The notes under the pieces were generated by a model. That model was not told the DNA's origin and searched no databases. It saw nothing but the letters and a program-made list of their open reading frames with translations. A stretch of 64,000 bases of DNA, taken from Hanamia caeni (GTDB lineage Bacteria; Bacteroidota; Bacteroidia; Chitinophagales; Chitinophagaceae). The position numbers and the translations under genes were made by a program. Of the stretch, positions 35,948-45,009 are shown one piece after another; the first letter of the stretch is position 1, and every line of letters starts with the position of its first letter. The stretch covers positions 161,405-225,404 of the forward strand of contig NZ_RJJR01000013.1 of the NCBI RefSeq assembly GCF_003721595.1, given 5' to 3'.

Positions 35948-37576
35948 ATGCGTCATAAAAAATTTATAGCTAAGCTGCGGGCTTGCTTCGTGATTTTTTA
36001 CGTTTTCCCATTTTACTGTTTTTCACAGGACCTTGCCGGCGTGTATACCGGCCGGCTTTATAACGACACCACTAAAGAATATATCCCGTTTGAGTTAGCA
36101 ATAGATAATTCCAAAGGCAAAACGGAAGGTTTTTCCCACACTACTTTTGTTTCAGAAAGTGGCAACAATGTAGGAATAAAACAGGTTAAGATTAAAATCA
36201 AAAATGACGAGGTTACTTTTGAAGATGAAAAATTTGTTTACAATAATTTTCCCGAGCCACCGCCAAAGGGAGTTAAAATGTTTGCCTCGTTGAATATATC
36301 AAACCGCAATGGGATTCCCGTTTTGACTGGCACCTGGAAAACCAATGCGACAAAGGAATACAGGCCACTTACGGGAACGGTAATGCTTGAAAAAAAGAAA
36401 GAGCCGCAAAGCACGTCTCTCGTGAAAAAGCTGGAGGATTTAGGATTAGCCAGATATCTGGAATTTTTGACGGATAATTCGAATACTATTGCTGCAAATA
36501 GTAAGGCCAGGGAAGATTCTATAAGAAAACAGCAGGAACTGGATGCGCTTGCCAAAGCACAAAAAGCAAGGGAAGATTCAATAAGAAAGCAACAGGAACT
36601 GGATGCGCTTGCCAAAGCACAAAAAGCCAGGCAAGATTCAATACTAAAACAACAGGAACTGGATGCACTTGCCAAAGCACAAAAAGCCAGGGAAGATTCA
36701 ATAAGAAAACAACAGGAACTGGATGCACTTGCGAAAGCGCAAAGAGCCAGGGAAGATTCAATAAGAAAACAACAGGAACTGGATGCGCTTGCCAAAGCAC
36801 AAAAAGCGAGGGAAGATTCTTTAAGAAGACAACAGGAATTGGATGCGCTTGCCAAAGCACAAAAGGCCAGGGGAGATTCAATAAGAAAACAACAGGAACT
36901 GGATGCGCTTGCCAAAGCACAAAAAGCCAAAGAGGATTCTACAAAAAAACAACAGGAGGAGCTTGCAAGAGCTGAGCGTATAAAATTATACCGCGAGCAA
37001 CAGGCTAAAGAAGAATTAGAAAAACAACGGGTGGCACAGGAGCAGTCAGCGAGCGCACAGGCAGCAAAAGATCAGAAGGCCAGGGAAGAACTGGCCCGCC
37101 AGCAGGCTGAGAAAGAGGCGCTGGCAAAAGCCCAAAAAACAAAAGAAGAATCGGAAAGACAAAAACGGGCGCAGGAAGAACTACTTAGAATTCAAAAAGC
37201 AAACCCGACAGCAGGCGCTGATGTTTCAAAAAGAAAACTGGAAACGATAAGGACCGTAGTGGTTGCCCAGGATAGTCTTGTTTTTTCATTATATGATAAC
37301 GGAACAGTGGACGGCGACACCGTGAGTGTTTTAATAAATGGGAAAGTGGCCATTCCACGCTTGGGTTTATTGGAAAGAGCTTATAATAAAACGATTTATC
37401 TTACGCCCGATATGGGGGATTCTATTTCAGTAGTTTTGTACGCGGAAAACCTTGGCAGCATTCCTCCGAACACGGGGCTTCTTGTTATCAGGGAGGGCTC
37501 AAAAATTTACGAGATCCGGTTTAGTGGCGATATGGATAAGAATTCAAAAATTGTATTAATTAGAAAAAAAGAATAA
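35948..37576 (+). CDS. Secreted coiled-coil protein with 20-residue tandem repeats
   Basis: 542 residues with a signal-like N-terminus (KLRACFVIFYVFPFYCFSQ). An N-terminal beta domain (about 28-150; GVYTGRLYNDTTKEYIPFELA) looks lipocalin-like. Then come seven full copies and one partial copy of REDSIRKQQELDALAKAQKA (188-335) and a further helical Glu/Gln/Ala-rich stretch to about 420. A C-terminal beta domain (about 430-542; ETIRTVVVAQDSLVFSLYDNGTVDGDTVSVLING) matches the small repeat-protein tail common in Bacteroidota. The repeats predict a long rigid helix, perhaps a periplasmic spacer. Its place between mnmH and selD is not explained by any known role. Confidence 0.75.
   Translation: MRHKKFIAKLRACFVIFYVFPFYCFSQDLAGVYTGRLYNDTTKEYIPFELAIDNSKGKTEGFSHTTFVSESGNNVGIKQVKIKIKNDEVTFEDEKFVYNNFPEPPPKGVKMFASLNISNRNGIPVLTGTWKTNATKEYRPLTGTVMLEKKKEPQSTSLVKKLEDLGLARYLEFLTDNSNTIAANSKAREDSIRKQQELDALAKAQKAREDSIRKQQELDALAKAQKARQDSILKQQELDALAKAQKAREDSIRKQQELDALAKAQRAREDSIRKQQELDALAKAQKAREDSLRRQQELDALAKAQKARGDSIRKQQELDALAKAQKAKEDSTKKQQEELARAERIKLYREQQAKEELEKQRVAQEQSASAQAAKDQKAREELARQQAEKEALAKAQKTKEESERQKRAQEELLRIQKANPTAGADVSKRKLETIRTVVVAQDSLVFSLYDNGTVDGDTVSVLINGKVAIPRLGLLERAYNKTIYLTPDMGDSISVVLYAENLGSIPPNTGLLVIREGSKIYEIRFSGDMDKNSKIVLIRKKE
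36509..36960 (+). repeat. Tandem 60-bp repeat array inside the coding region
   Basis: Seven full 60-bp units (36509-36928) plus a partial eighth. Units differ at only a few bases each, mostly silent, so the array has expanded or been homogenised recently. It keeps the reading frame. Confidence 0.9.
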
Positions 37577-37580
37577 CTGA

Positions 37581-38648
37581 TTGGAAAATCCTGAACTTAA
37601 AGAAAAGATAAAGCTCACTCAATATTCCCGCGGGGCTGGTTGTGGTTGTAAAATTTCACCGAAAATATTAGAGGAAATCCTGGATTCACAGTTTTCATTT
37701 CCCGGAAACAACCTGATTGTTGGAAATAACAGCGGGGATGATGCTGCAGTGTATGACCTTGGCAATGGCCAGGCCTTAATTTCTACCACCGATTTTTTTA
37801 TGCCCATTGTGGATGACGCATTTGATTTTGGACGGGTAGCAGCCGCCAATGCCATCAGCGATGTATATGCTATGGGAGGAAAGCCTGTGCTGGCACTTGC
37901 TATTCTCGGATGGCCGGTAGATCATCTTCCTGCATCTCTTGCAAAAGAGGTGATGGAGGGCGCAAAAACGATTTGTTCCCAGGCCGGAATAGCGCTCGCC
38001 GGAGGACACAGCATTGATTCTGCCGAGCCCTTTTTTGGCTTGTCAGTCAATGGCGTGATTTCAATTAACCATTTGAAAAGAAATGATACGGCAAAGGAAG
38101 GCGATGTAATTTTTTTGACAAAACCCATAGGCGTGGGTATTTTATCCACTGCTCAAAAAAGAGGTGTAATAGAAGACAATGATCTCAAAATTCTGATACA
38201 TCAACTAACGTCATTGAATTCGATTGGGAGCAGGTTAGGCGAAATCAAAGGCGTGACGGCAATGACAGATGTTACAGGCTTTGGCCTCGCCGGTCATCTC
38301 TCTGAAATGGCCGAAGGAAGCGGATTATCTGCACAAATTAATTACCCGGCAATACCAATTATAGAGGGGGCCGTTGAATATCTTTCAAAAAGAATTGTGC
38401 CGGATGCTACCTACAGAAACTGGAACAGTTATAGCAACAAAATCAGTTTTGAAAAAGGCGTAAATGTGATGGAAGCTTTCTCTATCCTGCCCGATCCCCA
38501 AACCAATGGCGGATTGTTAATCGCTGTTGACCCGGGTTCGGTTGATGAAGTAAAAGAACTTTTCCGGCAAAACGGTTTGGAAAAATTTGCAAATCCTGTG
38601 GGGAGGTTTGTTGGAAAAGATGAGAAAGTAATCCACGTATTGAAATAA
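37581..38648 (+). CDS. selD: Selenide, water dikinase
   Basis: 355 residues starting at TTG (no in-frame ATG before the conserved N-terminus). The active site is C21-G-C-K24 in GAGCGCKISP, equivalent to E. coli C17 and K20; it uses cysteine and not selenocysteine. The PurM/AIR-synthase fold shows GDDAAVYDLGNG, the IAGGHSID-like LAGGHSID and DVTGFGLAGHL. SelD makes selenophosphate from selenide and ATP, the donor for MnmH upstream. It begins 4 nt after the repeat-protein stop. No selA, selB or selC was found in this window. Confidence 0.95.
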   Translation: MENPELKEKIKLTQYSRGAGCGCKISPKILEEILDSQFSFPGNNLIVGNNSGDDAAVYDLGNGQALISTTDFFMPIVDDAFDFGRVAAANAISDVYAMGGKPVLALAILGWPVDHLPASLAKEVMEGAKTICSQAGIALAGGHSIDSAEPFFGLSVNGVISINHLKRNDTAKEGDVIFLTKPIGVGILSTAQKRGVIEDNDLKILIHQLTSLNSIGSRLGEIKGVTAMTDVTGFGLAGHLSEMAEGSGLSAQINYPAIPIIEGAVEYLSKRIVPDATYRNWNSYSNKISFEKGVNVMEAFSILPDPQTNGGLLIAVDPGSVDEVKELFRQNGLEKFANPVGRFVGKDEKVIHVLK

Positions 38649-38673
38649 AATAAGTTAACTAGATTACCGTACA

Positions 38674-38707
38674 CAGCAAAGCAGCAAATAACTTCTTTTT
38701 TTATTTC
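38674..38707 (+). repeat. 36-nt intergenic element, copy 7
   Basis: CAGCAAAGCAGCAAATAA then TTTTTTTATTTCGC, A at position 30. It lies between the convergent selD and DUF4142 genes and abuts a triple-arm hairpin region. Confidence 0.55.
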
Positions 38708-38746
38708 GCCATTTATTATAAAATGGCGGGTGGGCCCACCCGCCAT
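38707..38746. repeat. Overlapping inverted repeats with three GCCAT arms
   Basis: CGCCATTT (38707-38714), AAATGGCG (38721-38728) and CGCCAT (38741-38746). The middle arm can pair with either side. The second option is a 24-nt perfect palindrome (38723-38746) around GGGCCC. On the minus strand TTTTAT follows, so it could terminate the DUF4142 transcript. Confidence 0.6.
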
Positions 38747-38809
38747 AATAATTCTTTGCTTACTACATACAAAAAGCAATGGATCGCTATCGGACTGAAT
38801 TTACCTGTG

Positions 38810-39343
38810 TTATTTAAAATGCATTTCAGTGGCGATGCTATCTGCTTTTTGCAAATGTATTTGAATTTTGGGAAGATACTTATTGGCGAAATCTTTCACT
38901 TCTGTGCGGCTGCCTGAACTTAATTCTGTCTGAAAATCGGTTACCGTCTTTTGATGATCTGCAATCTGGTTAATGATATAAGTGGAATCAAATGCGCGGC
39001 CTGAAAGTCCCTGCAGGGTTTGCAGCAAAGTTGTATGGTTTGCATCCACAGAATCTTTCACATCTACGCCCACAGTCGTGCCAACGCTTTTCAGATCTGC
39101 CTGCGCTGTCGTATGCTGTGCTACCATCGTGTCACCGAAAGATTTAATCATGACATCTTCACCCATCGTAGAAGCAAGCGCTCCTGCGGCAACTTCCGCG
39201 CTATTGGCTGCAGACACCTGCATCATAAAAGTTTTGTCGGCGTCGTTAAGCGTATTGGAAGTCTTGGTTTTGTCTTTTGTACAGGCAAACAAGGACACGC
39301 TTAAAGCAGCGCAGGCAATAAATGATTTTGTTGTAATTTTCAT
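38810..39343 (-). CDS. DUF4142 lipoprotein
   Basis: 177 residues with a lipoprotein signal (KSFIACAALSVSLFAC; lipid attachment at the Cys). The rest matches DUF4142: DADKTFMMQVSAANSAEVAAGALAS, IKSFGDTMVAQHTTAQADL and KDFANKYLPKIQIHLQKADSI. The fold is a ferritin-like four-helix bundle without an obvious metal site. The function is not known; family members often lie beside stress genes. It converges on selD. Confidence 0.88.
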   Translation of the reverse strand: MKITTKSFIACAALSVSLFACTKDKTKTSNTLNDADKTFMMQVSAANSAEVAAGALASTMGEDVMIKSFGDTMVAQHTTAQADLKSVGTTVGVDVKDSVDANHTTLLQTLQGLSGRAFDSTYIINQIADHQKTVTDFQTELSSGSRTEVKDFANKYLPKIQIHLQKADSIATEMHFK

Positions 39344-39515
39344 AGATGTACGTTTTAAAAGATTAAATAATTAAAAAAAAGGGTATCGCGGTTATTAAAC
39401 AAAACACGTGCGAGAAATTCTATTTCCAGGGGTCAGCAGTAATTTTAACTTTACCGTATCAGCAAATTAAGAGGAACAGATAATCACTTTTTCATTACGT
39501 CGCAATTAAAACCGG

Positions 39516-39746
39516 TTAGCTAAACTTATCAATAATATCCGAAAGCTTTTTGTCTTTATCTGTAACAATATCGCCTGCATCGTGGCTTGAAAGCCAGATT
39601 TCCAGCTTATTATATTCGTTAGTCCATTTGGGATGATGGTCCATTTTTTCGGCTGCCAGCGCTACCCGGGTCATGAAGGCGAATGCTTCTGAAAAATCTT
39701 TAAATTCAAATTTTTTACAAAGCTTATTATTTTCTTCTTTCCACAT
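39516..39746 (-). CDS. 4a-hydroxytetrahydrobiopterin dehydratase (pterin-4a-carbinolamine dehydratase)
   Basis: 76 residues, short for the family (about 95). It begins with an abbreviated N-terminal strand KKFEFKDFSEAFAFMTRVA and keeps the active-site triplet H37-H38-P39 in EKMDHHPKW and the final YNKLEIWLSSHD strand. The enzyme regenerates the pterin cofactor of aromatic amino acid hydroxylases. No hydroxylase gene is next to it, so it may instead act as a moonlighting factor. It is 11 nt downstream of the IPExxxVDY gene on the same strand. Confidence 0.88.
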   Translation of the reverse strand: MWKEENNKLCKKFEFKDFSEAFAFMTRVALAAEKMDHHPKWTNEYNKLEIWLSSHDAGDIVTDKDKKLSDIIDKFS

Positions 39747-39756
39747 AATAAATATT

Positions 39757-40191
39757 TTAAAAGATTAAATGTTGCTTGTTTTTAATTTTTTCATTGGTAA
39801 GTTCAACCACCATCTGCACCGAAGGTATTGTCTTCACCGTATTCATTAACGCAGACAATTCATCGTCCTTCATAATGTCATCTTTCATCAGCCATAGAAA
39901 ATCGAGGTGCCTGAACTCAGGTAGCAAATATTCACCGTCATCTTCATTATTGTATAAATAATGTTTTATGGTGGCGGATTGCTCGCCGTATTGATAAATC
40001 GGGAAAAAATAGTGCCGGTTTTTTTTATTGAGATGAATTTCGATGCTGTTATTAATCCTGAAATCAAAATTGAGCAATTGATTCAGGTGCCAGCAAAAGC
40101 GGTATTGTTCGATAGAAGCCACAATGCCTAGCAACCTGGTGTTTTCAAAAAATTCACCCAGCATGGCTTCATTGTCAATACGCAATTTCAT
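39757..40191 (-). CDS. IPExxxVDY-family protein
   Basis: 144 residues. The family motif appears in a variant form in LLPEFRHLDFLWLMKDD (LPE and LDF for IPE and VDY). The family is a short conserved protein of Bacteroidota of unknown function; in many genomes it lies near acyl carrier or housekeeping genes. Nothing in the sequence suggests an enzyme active site or membrane segment. It lies between the M28 peptidase gene and the carbinolamine dehydratase gene, all on the minus strand with gaps of about 11 nt. Confidence 0.8.
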   Translation of the reverse strand: MKLRIDNEAMLGEFFENTRLLGIVASIEQYRFCWHLNQLLNFDFRINNSIEIHLNKKNRHYFFPIYQYGEQSATIKHYLYNNEDDGEYLLPEFRHLDFLWLMKDDIMKDDELSALMNTVKTIPSVQMVVELTNEKIKNKQHLIF

Positions 40192-40202
40192 CTTCCGTTG
40201 GT

Positions 40203-41837
40203 TTAAAAAACTACATTAAATCTTAAGGTTTGGTTCCCTCTCAAAACCGTAACAGTGGTTGCATCTCCCTTTTTAAATTTCCCTAATGCTTCCATATAAC
40301 CGTAAATATCACTGATTTGGTTATCGCCAATTTGTGTAATTACATCCCCGTTCTTCATTCCAATCTTTTCTGCATTCCTGCCTTCAACAGTGGCATCTAC
40401 TCTTACACCTTTTCCCTGGTACCCATAATCAGGCATAAATCCAAGGGTTACTGAAAAGTGCGCTGTTTCCATTTTAGGCTCCTTTGTTTTTGAAAATGGG
40501 ATTTTTTCGTCATTATTGGTTTTTTTAAGAATGTCTTCAATGTATTGAATTACCCTCAGTTCCCCGGTGAAATTTATTTTGTCCGCATCATCAGTGGCTT
40601 TATGATAATCCTTTTGCATGCCGGTAAAGAAAAACAGCACAGGAATATTTTTTAAATAAAAAGAAGTATGATCGCTTGGGCCGATGCCTGTGGAATCAAA
40701 TTTTATGTTGAGCGATTTTGTTTTTTCGGGAAGAATTTTACTCCATTCCGGCGATGTGCCATAGCCGCCGATTATTAAAGATTTGGTAGCATCATCCAGC
40801 CGGCCAATCATGTCCATATTAATCATATAATTTACTGCATCTGGTGGCACGGTTGGATGTTCTATAAAATATTTAGAGCCAAGCAATCCAAGCTCTTCTC
40901 CTGAAAAACAAATGAAAAGAAAATTATTTTTTTTAAGCTTTGAATCTTTTACCATTTTAGCCAGTTCCAATACGGCTGCGGTGCCGCTCGCATTGTCGTC
41001 AGCGCCATTGTGAATTTCATGTACACCGGGGTCTGTTGCATTGTGGTCGTCGCCGAATCCCAGGTGATCATAGTGAGCACCCAAAATAATCGTGTACGGT
41101 GCACCGTTATCTACATAACCAATTACATTATGGGCGGTAGACATTTTTTCGCCGATTTCAACTTGAAGATCTACGGTAAGGTTTGCTGCGTTGTCGCTTA
41201 AATATTTCGCTGCCATCTTCTTTGATAAATAAACTACAGGAATGTTTACCGACTCCATTTTTGATTTCGCATCAAAATGTAAATCGTCATCTTCATTTCC
41301 CGAATTGAAAATAATTAAAGCAGATGCGTCTTTTTTTTGAATGTTGAGCGCCTGTTGCTTTGCCGATTCAGAAATATCAAAATGAGGATTGTCTTTATTT
41401 TGTGCAAGTATATCTTTGATATCCCAAAACCACGGCATTCCTTTTTCTTTGAATGCCGGAGAAACATCTCCGCCGGCCTTACCATTGCCGCTTATAATTA
41501 AAGGGAAAAAATCTTTGCCGGCTTGTAATGAAGTATCGTTAATAATAAAATGTGTAGCCGGAAGAATTTCCTTGCCTTCGTGAATCGTAAAAGCCTGCAA
41601 ATAAGAGTTATTATCTCCTTTAGGAATTAATCCTATGGCTTTAAACTGGCCTGATAAATATTCGTAAGCTAATTTTTCGCCTTCGCTGCCGGCTCTTCTT
41701 CCCTGCAATTGATCGCCGGCCAAATAGGTGATTTCAGTTTTCAGATTGTCAATGATTTTCTTCTCTGCTTTCTTTAATTTCTGCGCCTGTGCCTGAACGG
41801 ATAAAAGGATAAAAAATATATAGAGGTATTTCATCAT
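40203..41837 (-). CDS. Secreted M28-family zinc aminopeptidase with PDZ domain
   Basis: 544 residues counted from 41837, where MMKYLYIFFILLSVQAQAQ forms the signal peptide; the frame is open 21 codons further. A PA-like insert (about 120-240) precedes the zinc peptidase core: LGAHYDHLG, NGADDNASGTA (bridging Asp), SGEELGLLGS (catalytic Glu then ligand Glu), NMDMIGR and the last ligand in GPSDHTSFY. All five ligands are present. A C-terminal PDZ domain (about 460-544; PDYGYQGKGVRVDATVEGRNA) may recruit partners. It probably degrades peptides in the periplasm. Confidence 0.92.
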   Translation of the reverse strand: MMKYLYIFFILLSVQAQAQKLKKAEKKIIDNLKTEITYLAGDQLQGRRAGSEGEKLAYEYLSGQFKAIGLIPKGDNNSYLQAFTIHEGKEILPATHFIINDTSLQAGKDFFPLIISGNGKAGGDVSPAFKEKGMPWFWDIKDILAQNKDNPHFDISESAKQQALNIQKKDASALIIFNSGNEDDDLHFDAKSKMESVNIPVVYLSKKMAAKYLSDNAANLTVDLQVEIGEKMSTAHNVIGYVDNGAPYTIILGAHYDHLGFGDDHNATDPGVHEIHNGADDNASGTAAVLELAKMVKDSKLKKNNFLFICFSGEELGLLGSKYFIEHPTVPPDAVNYMINMDMIGRLDDATKSLIIGGYGTSPEWSKILPEKTKSLNIKFDSTGIGPSDHTSFYLKNIPVLFFFTGMQKDYHKATDDADKINFTGELRVIQYIEDILKKTNNDEKIPFSKTKEPKMETAHFSVTLGFMPDYGYQGKGVRVDATVEGRNAEKIGMKNGDVITQIGDNQISDIYGYMEALGKFKKGDATTVTVLRGNQTLRFNVVF

Positions 41838-41949
41838 GAAATTGTTTTTTTTGGAAGACAAAATTAAAGGGAATTCACACAGGTGATAAGATAAATTCAT
41901 GCCAACAATGTGTTTCCCTATTTCGTAAAAAGAATGAATCGTTCGCTGT

Positions 41950-41957
41950 TACCTTTG
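41950..41957 (+). promoter_or_regulatory. Candidate -7 box of feoB (TACCTTTG)
   Basis: Exact TAnnTTTG, 16 nt before the TTG start. No -33 TTTG at the expected spacing. Confidence 0.45.
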
Positions 41958-41973
41958 CCCATTATTTCATTCA

Positions 41974-44094
41974 TTGGCCACGCAACTCAACATAGCTTTA
42001 GTCGGAAATCCTAACAGCGGGAAAACCTCGCTTTTTAATGCACTTACGGGCCTCAACCAAAAAGTGGGCAATTTTCCAGGTGTGACGGTTGATAAGAAAA
42101 CCGGTATTTCACGGATTTCTCCCTTTATGTCTGCCAAAATCATCGATCTGCCCGGGACTTATAGCCTTTATCCGAAAAGAGGCGATGAATGGGTAGCCTA
42201 TAAAGTTTTGCTGGAGCAGGACCCGCAGATAAAGGCGGATATCATTGTGTTGGTGGCCGATGCAAGCAACCTCAAAAGAAATTTGCTGTTTTGTTCGCAG
42301 ATCGTGGATCTGAAACGGCCGGTGGTAATTGCGCTGACGATGATGGATATTGCCGGAAAAAATAATATCAAAGTGGATGTGGCGGGACTGGAAAGAGAAC
42401 TCGGTGTTTTCGTGGTGCCCGTAAATCCGCGAAAAAATAAGGGCATCAGCCAGCTAAAATCAGCCATTTCAAATGCGGCAAACAATCTTGATCGTTTGCC
42501 GGAGCGCGATTTTACCGATATGAAAAGTTTAGCGCCCTGTGCTATAAAGAAAGTGCAGCATTTGTTTCCTGAGGTCAGTGATTACCGCGCCATACATTAT
42601 CTCATTAACCATGAAAATTTTGCGCTGAACGATGAAACCCAGGAAGCGATAGAAAATATTGAGATTGAAACGCAATTTAATCCTACCAAAACCCAGGCGC
42701 AGGAAATTTTGCAGCGATATGGAAAAATAAAATCCATAATGAAGCAAACCGTGGTGGAAGCTGACCCGTTGCAAAAAGCTTTATTTACGCAAAAACTTGA
42801 TGATATTTTATTACACCGCACCTGGGGCTATCTCATTTTGATGGCGGTACTTTTTATATTGTTTCAAAGCATTTTTGTAATTGCCCAATACCCGATGGAC
42901 GGGATAGAATGGTTTTTTGCGGAGGGAAGCAAATGGCTGGCCACGCTGCTGCCCGCAGGCTGGTTTTCTGATCTTTTCATCAATGGAATTCTGGCTGGCT
43001 TAAGCGGTATTGTAGTTTTTGTGCCGCAGATCATGATTTTGTTCGGCCTTATTACGCTTTTGGAAGATACCGGTTATATGGCAAGGATTAGTTTTCTTAC
43101 CGATAAAATTATGCGAAAGGCAGGCCTGAATGGCAAAAGCGTAATGCCTATGGTAAGCGGCCTCGCATGTGCGGTGCCTGCCATTATGAGCGCCCGAAGT
43201 ATTGAAAATAAAAAAGAAAGGTTATTAACCATCATGGTTACGCCCCTGATGAGCTGCAGTGCAAGATTGCCGGTTTATACGGTGCTGATTGCGCTGGTGA
43301 TTCCGAATAAAATGTATTTGGGTTTTATAAGCCTGCAGGGCTTAGTGATGATGCTGATGTATTTTTTAGGAACTTTTATGGCGCTGCTGGCCGCTTATGT
43401 AATGAAATGGTTTATCAAAAGCAAAGAAAAAAGCTTTTTCATTTTGGAATTGCCTTCTTATCGTGGCCCGCGATGGAAAAATATCATGACGACGATGGTA
43501 GAAAGAGCCAAAATATTTGTTTTTGAAGCGGGGAAAGTAATCATGGTAATCAGTTTGCTGCTATGGGTGCTAAGCACGTTTGGGCCACCCAAAAAAATGC
43601 ATGCCGTTACTGTCAAATACGAAAATCTAACTAAACAAAATCCATCGCAGGCTAAGGAATATGGAAAGCTTGAAAGCACTGAAAGGCTTGAGAATTCATA
43701 CGCGGGCATCTTAGGCAAAAGTATCGAACCGGTTATCAGGCCTTTGGGGTACGACTGGAAAATAGGAATCGCGCTTATAACTTCGTTTGCTGCCAGGGAA
43801 GTGTTTGTCGGAACAATGGCTACACTGTACAGTGTTGGCGACGACGCGGATGAAAACAGCGCCACCCTTCGTGAGAAAATGAATGCGGCCACGTGGCCAA
43901 ACGGTAATAAAGTTTACACGCTGGGGGCCGGATTATCGCTACTTGTTTTTTATGCATTGGCGATGCAGTGCATGAGTACTTTAGCTATCGTAAAACGTGA
44001 AACCCGCAGTTGGAAATGGCCTTTGATAATGCTGGCCTACATGACCGGCCTTGCCTATATTATGAGTTTTATTGCGTACCAGTTGTTCAAATAA
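41974..44094 (+). CDS. feoB: Ferrous iron transporter B
   Basis: 706 residues with a TTG start; there is no ATG in frame before the conserved N-terminus. The cytosolic G-domain has GNPNSGKTSLFN (G1, 9-20 or so), DLPGTYSLYP (G3) and a TMMD variant of G4. The membrane part (about 290-706) has two Gate motifs, including GLACAVPAIMSARSI and MSCSARLPVYTVLI, the latter with the iron-path cysteine. FeoB takes up Fe(II). No feoA or feoC gene is adjacent and no N-terminal SH3 (FeoA) fusion is present. Its stop overlaps an element copy. Confidence 0.95.
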   Translation: MATQLNIALVGNPNSGKTSLFNALTGLNQKVGNFPGVTVDKKTGISRISPFMSAKIIDLPGTYSLYPKRGDEWVAYKVLLEQDPQIKADIIVLVADASNLKRNLLFCSQIVDLKRPVVIALTMMDIAGKNNIKVDVAGLERELGVFVVPVNPRKNKGISQLKSAISNAANNLDRLPERDFTDMKSLAPCAIKKVQHLFPEVSDYRAIHYLINHENFALNDETQEAIENIEIETQFNPTKTQAQEILQRYGKIKSIMKQTVVEADPLQKALFTQKLDDILLHRTWGYLILMAVLFILFQSIFVIAQYPMDGIEWFFAEGSKWLATLLPAGWFSDLFINGILAGLSGIVVFVPQIMILFGLITLLEDTGYMARISFLTDKIMRKAGLNGKSVMPMVSGLACAVPAIMSARSIENKKERLLTIMVTPLMSCSARLPVYTVLIALVIPNKMYLGFISLQGLVMMLMYFLGTFMALLAAYVMKWFIKSKEKSFFILELPSYRGPRWKNIMTTMVERAKIFVFEAGKVIMVISLLLWVLSTFGPPKKMHAVTVKYENLTKQNPSQAKEYGKLESTERLENSYAGILGKSIEPVIRPLGYDWKIGIALITSFAAREVFVGTMATLYSVGDDADENSATLREKMNAATWPNGNKVYTLGAGLSLLVFYALAMQCMSTLAIVKRETRSWKWPLIMLAYMTGLAYIMSFIAYQLFK

Positions 44095-44126
44095 AAATAT
44101 AAATCCGGCCATTTGTTTATTTACTG
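44091..44126 (-). repeat. 36-nt intergenic element, copy 8
   Basis: Minus strand: CAGTAAATAAACAAATGG then TTTATATTTTTATTTG. It lies between convergent feoB and hemD and overlaps the feoB stop codon. Confidence 0.6.
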
Positions 44127-44190
44127 TAAAACAGGTTGCCTTGCTATTCACGCTGAAAACTTAGAAAGATAATTTCAAATGAAATTTTGA

Positions 44191-44997
44191 CTATTTCTTC
44201 TGTAAGGCAGACAAATATTTTTCAAGCGCTGAAACCATGCTGGGCGCTTCCTGCGCCGGGGCGAGTATATCGGGCCTTAATCCTGCATTGATGATGGCTT
44301 TACGGGTATTATCGCCAAAAGCGCCTATCAACGTGCCATTTTGTTTAAAGGAAGGACAATTGTCTATAAAGCTTTTCAGTCCCAACGGGCTGAAAAAACA
44401 AATTATCTGGTAATCATATTTTTCAATGATGGCCTTCACATTGTTGGAGGTAATTTGGTAAAGTACGGGAATTGCGTAATTGCAATTATTTTCACTAAGC
44501 CACGAGGTGATTTCACTGTCGAAAGATTGCGAACACGGATACAAAAATTTTTCCTGGTGCTTGTACTTATCCATTACGTCGAACAGGTTCCTCGTGGTGC
44601 CATCATTGCTAAAAAACACCTTTCTTTTACGGTATAGGATAAATTTTTGAAGATAAAGTGCCACGGATTCGGTAATACAAAAATATTTTACATCCTGCGA
44701 GATAGAAATTCTCATTTCATCACAAATGCGAAAAAAATGGTCGATGGCGTTGCGGCTGTTAAAAATAACCGCAGTAAATGAAGAAATATCTATTTTTTGT
44801 TTTCTGAAATCTTTGGATGGCACCGGGTCAATGCTAATCGGGTTCGCAAAGTTTAATTCAACATTGAATTTTCGGGCAATCTCAAAATAGGGGGATTTTT
44901 CACTTTCGGGCCTGGGCTGCGTGATCAAAATATGGCGGATTTCCTGTACTGTTTTGGGATCCTTAGGGTCGATATTTGTATCCATTTTAGAATTCAT
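44191..44997 (-). CDS. hemD: Uroporphyrinogen-III synthase
   Basis: 268 residues from 44997 (MNSKMDTNI; M5 at 44985 is an alternative; an earlier ATG at 45012 lies inside the -7 box). The bilobal HemD fold is weakly conserved in general; visible here are ILITQPRPESEKSPYFEIARKF, FTAVIFNSRNAIDHFF, KVFFSNDGTTRNLFDVM, IICFFSPLGLKSFI and LIGAFGDNTRKAIINAGL. It closes and inverts hydroxymethylbilane to uroporphyrinogen III. In Bacteroidota hemD usually follows a DUF4271 gene, exactly as here, which supports the call. Confidence 0.88.
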   Translation of the reverse strand: MNSKMDTNIDPKDPKTVQEIRHILITQPRPESEKSPYFEIARKFNVELNFANPISIDPVPSKDFRKQKIDISSFTAVIFNSRNAIDHFFRICDEMRISISQDVKYFCITESVALYLQKFILYRKRKVFFSNDGTTRNLFDVMDKYKHQEKFLYPCSQSFDSEITSWLSENNCNYAIPVLYQITSNNVKAIIEKYDYQIICFFSPLGLKSFIDNCPSFKQNGTLIGAFGDNTRKAIINAGLRPDILAPAQEAPSMVSALEKYLSALQKK

Positions 44998-45009
44998 GCA
45001 GTATGACTG

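Noticed and set aside
36238..36930. Long open frames on the antisense strand over the repeat array
   Set aside because: They are a by-product of a stop-free 60-bp unit repeated in phase; the translations are low-complexity and mirror the sense repeat, so no protein is likely.
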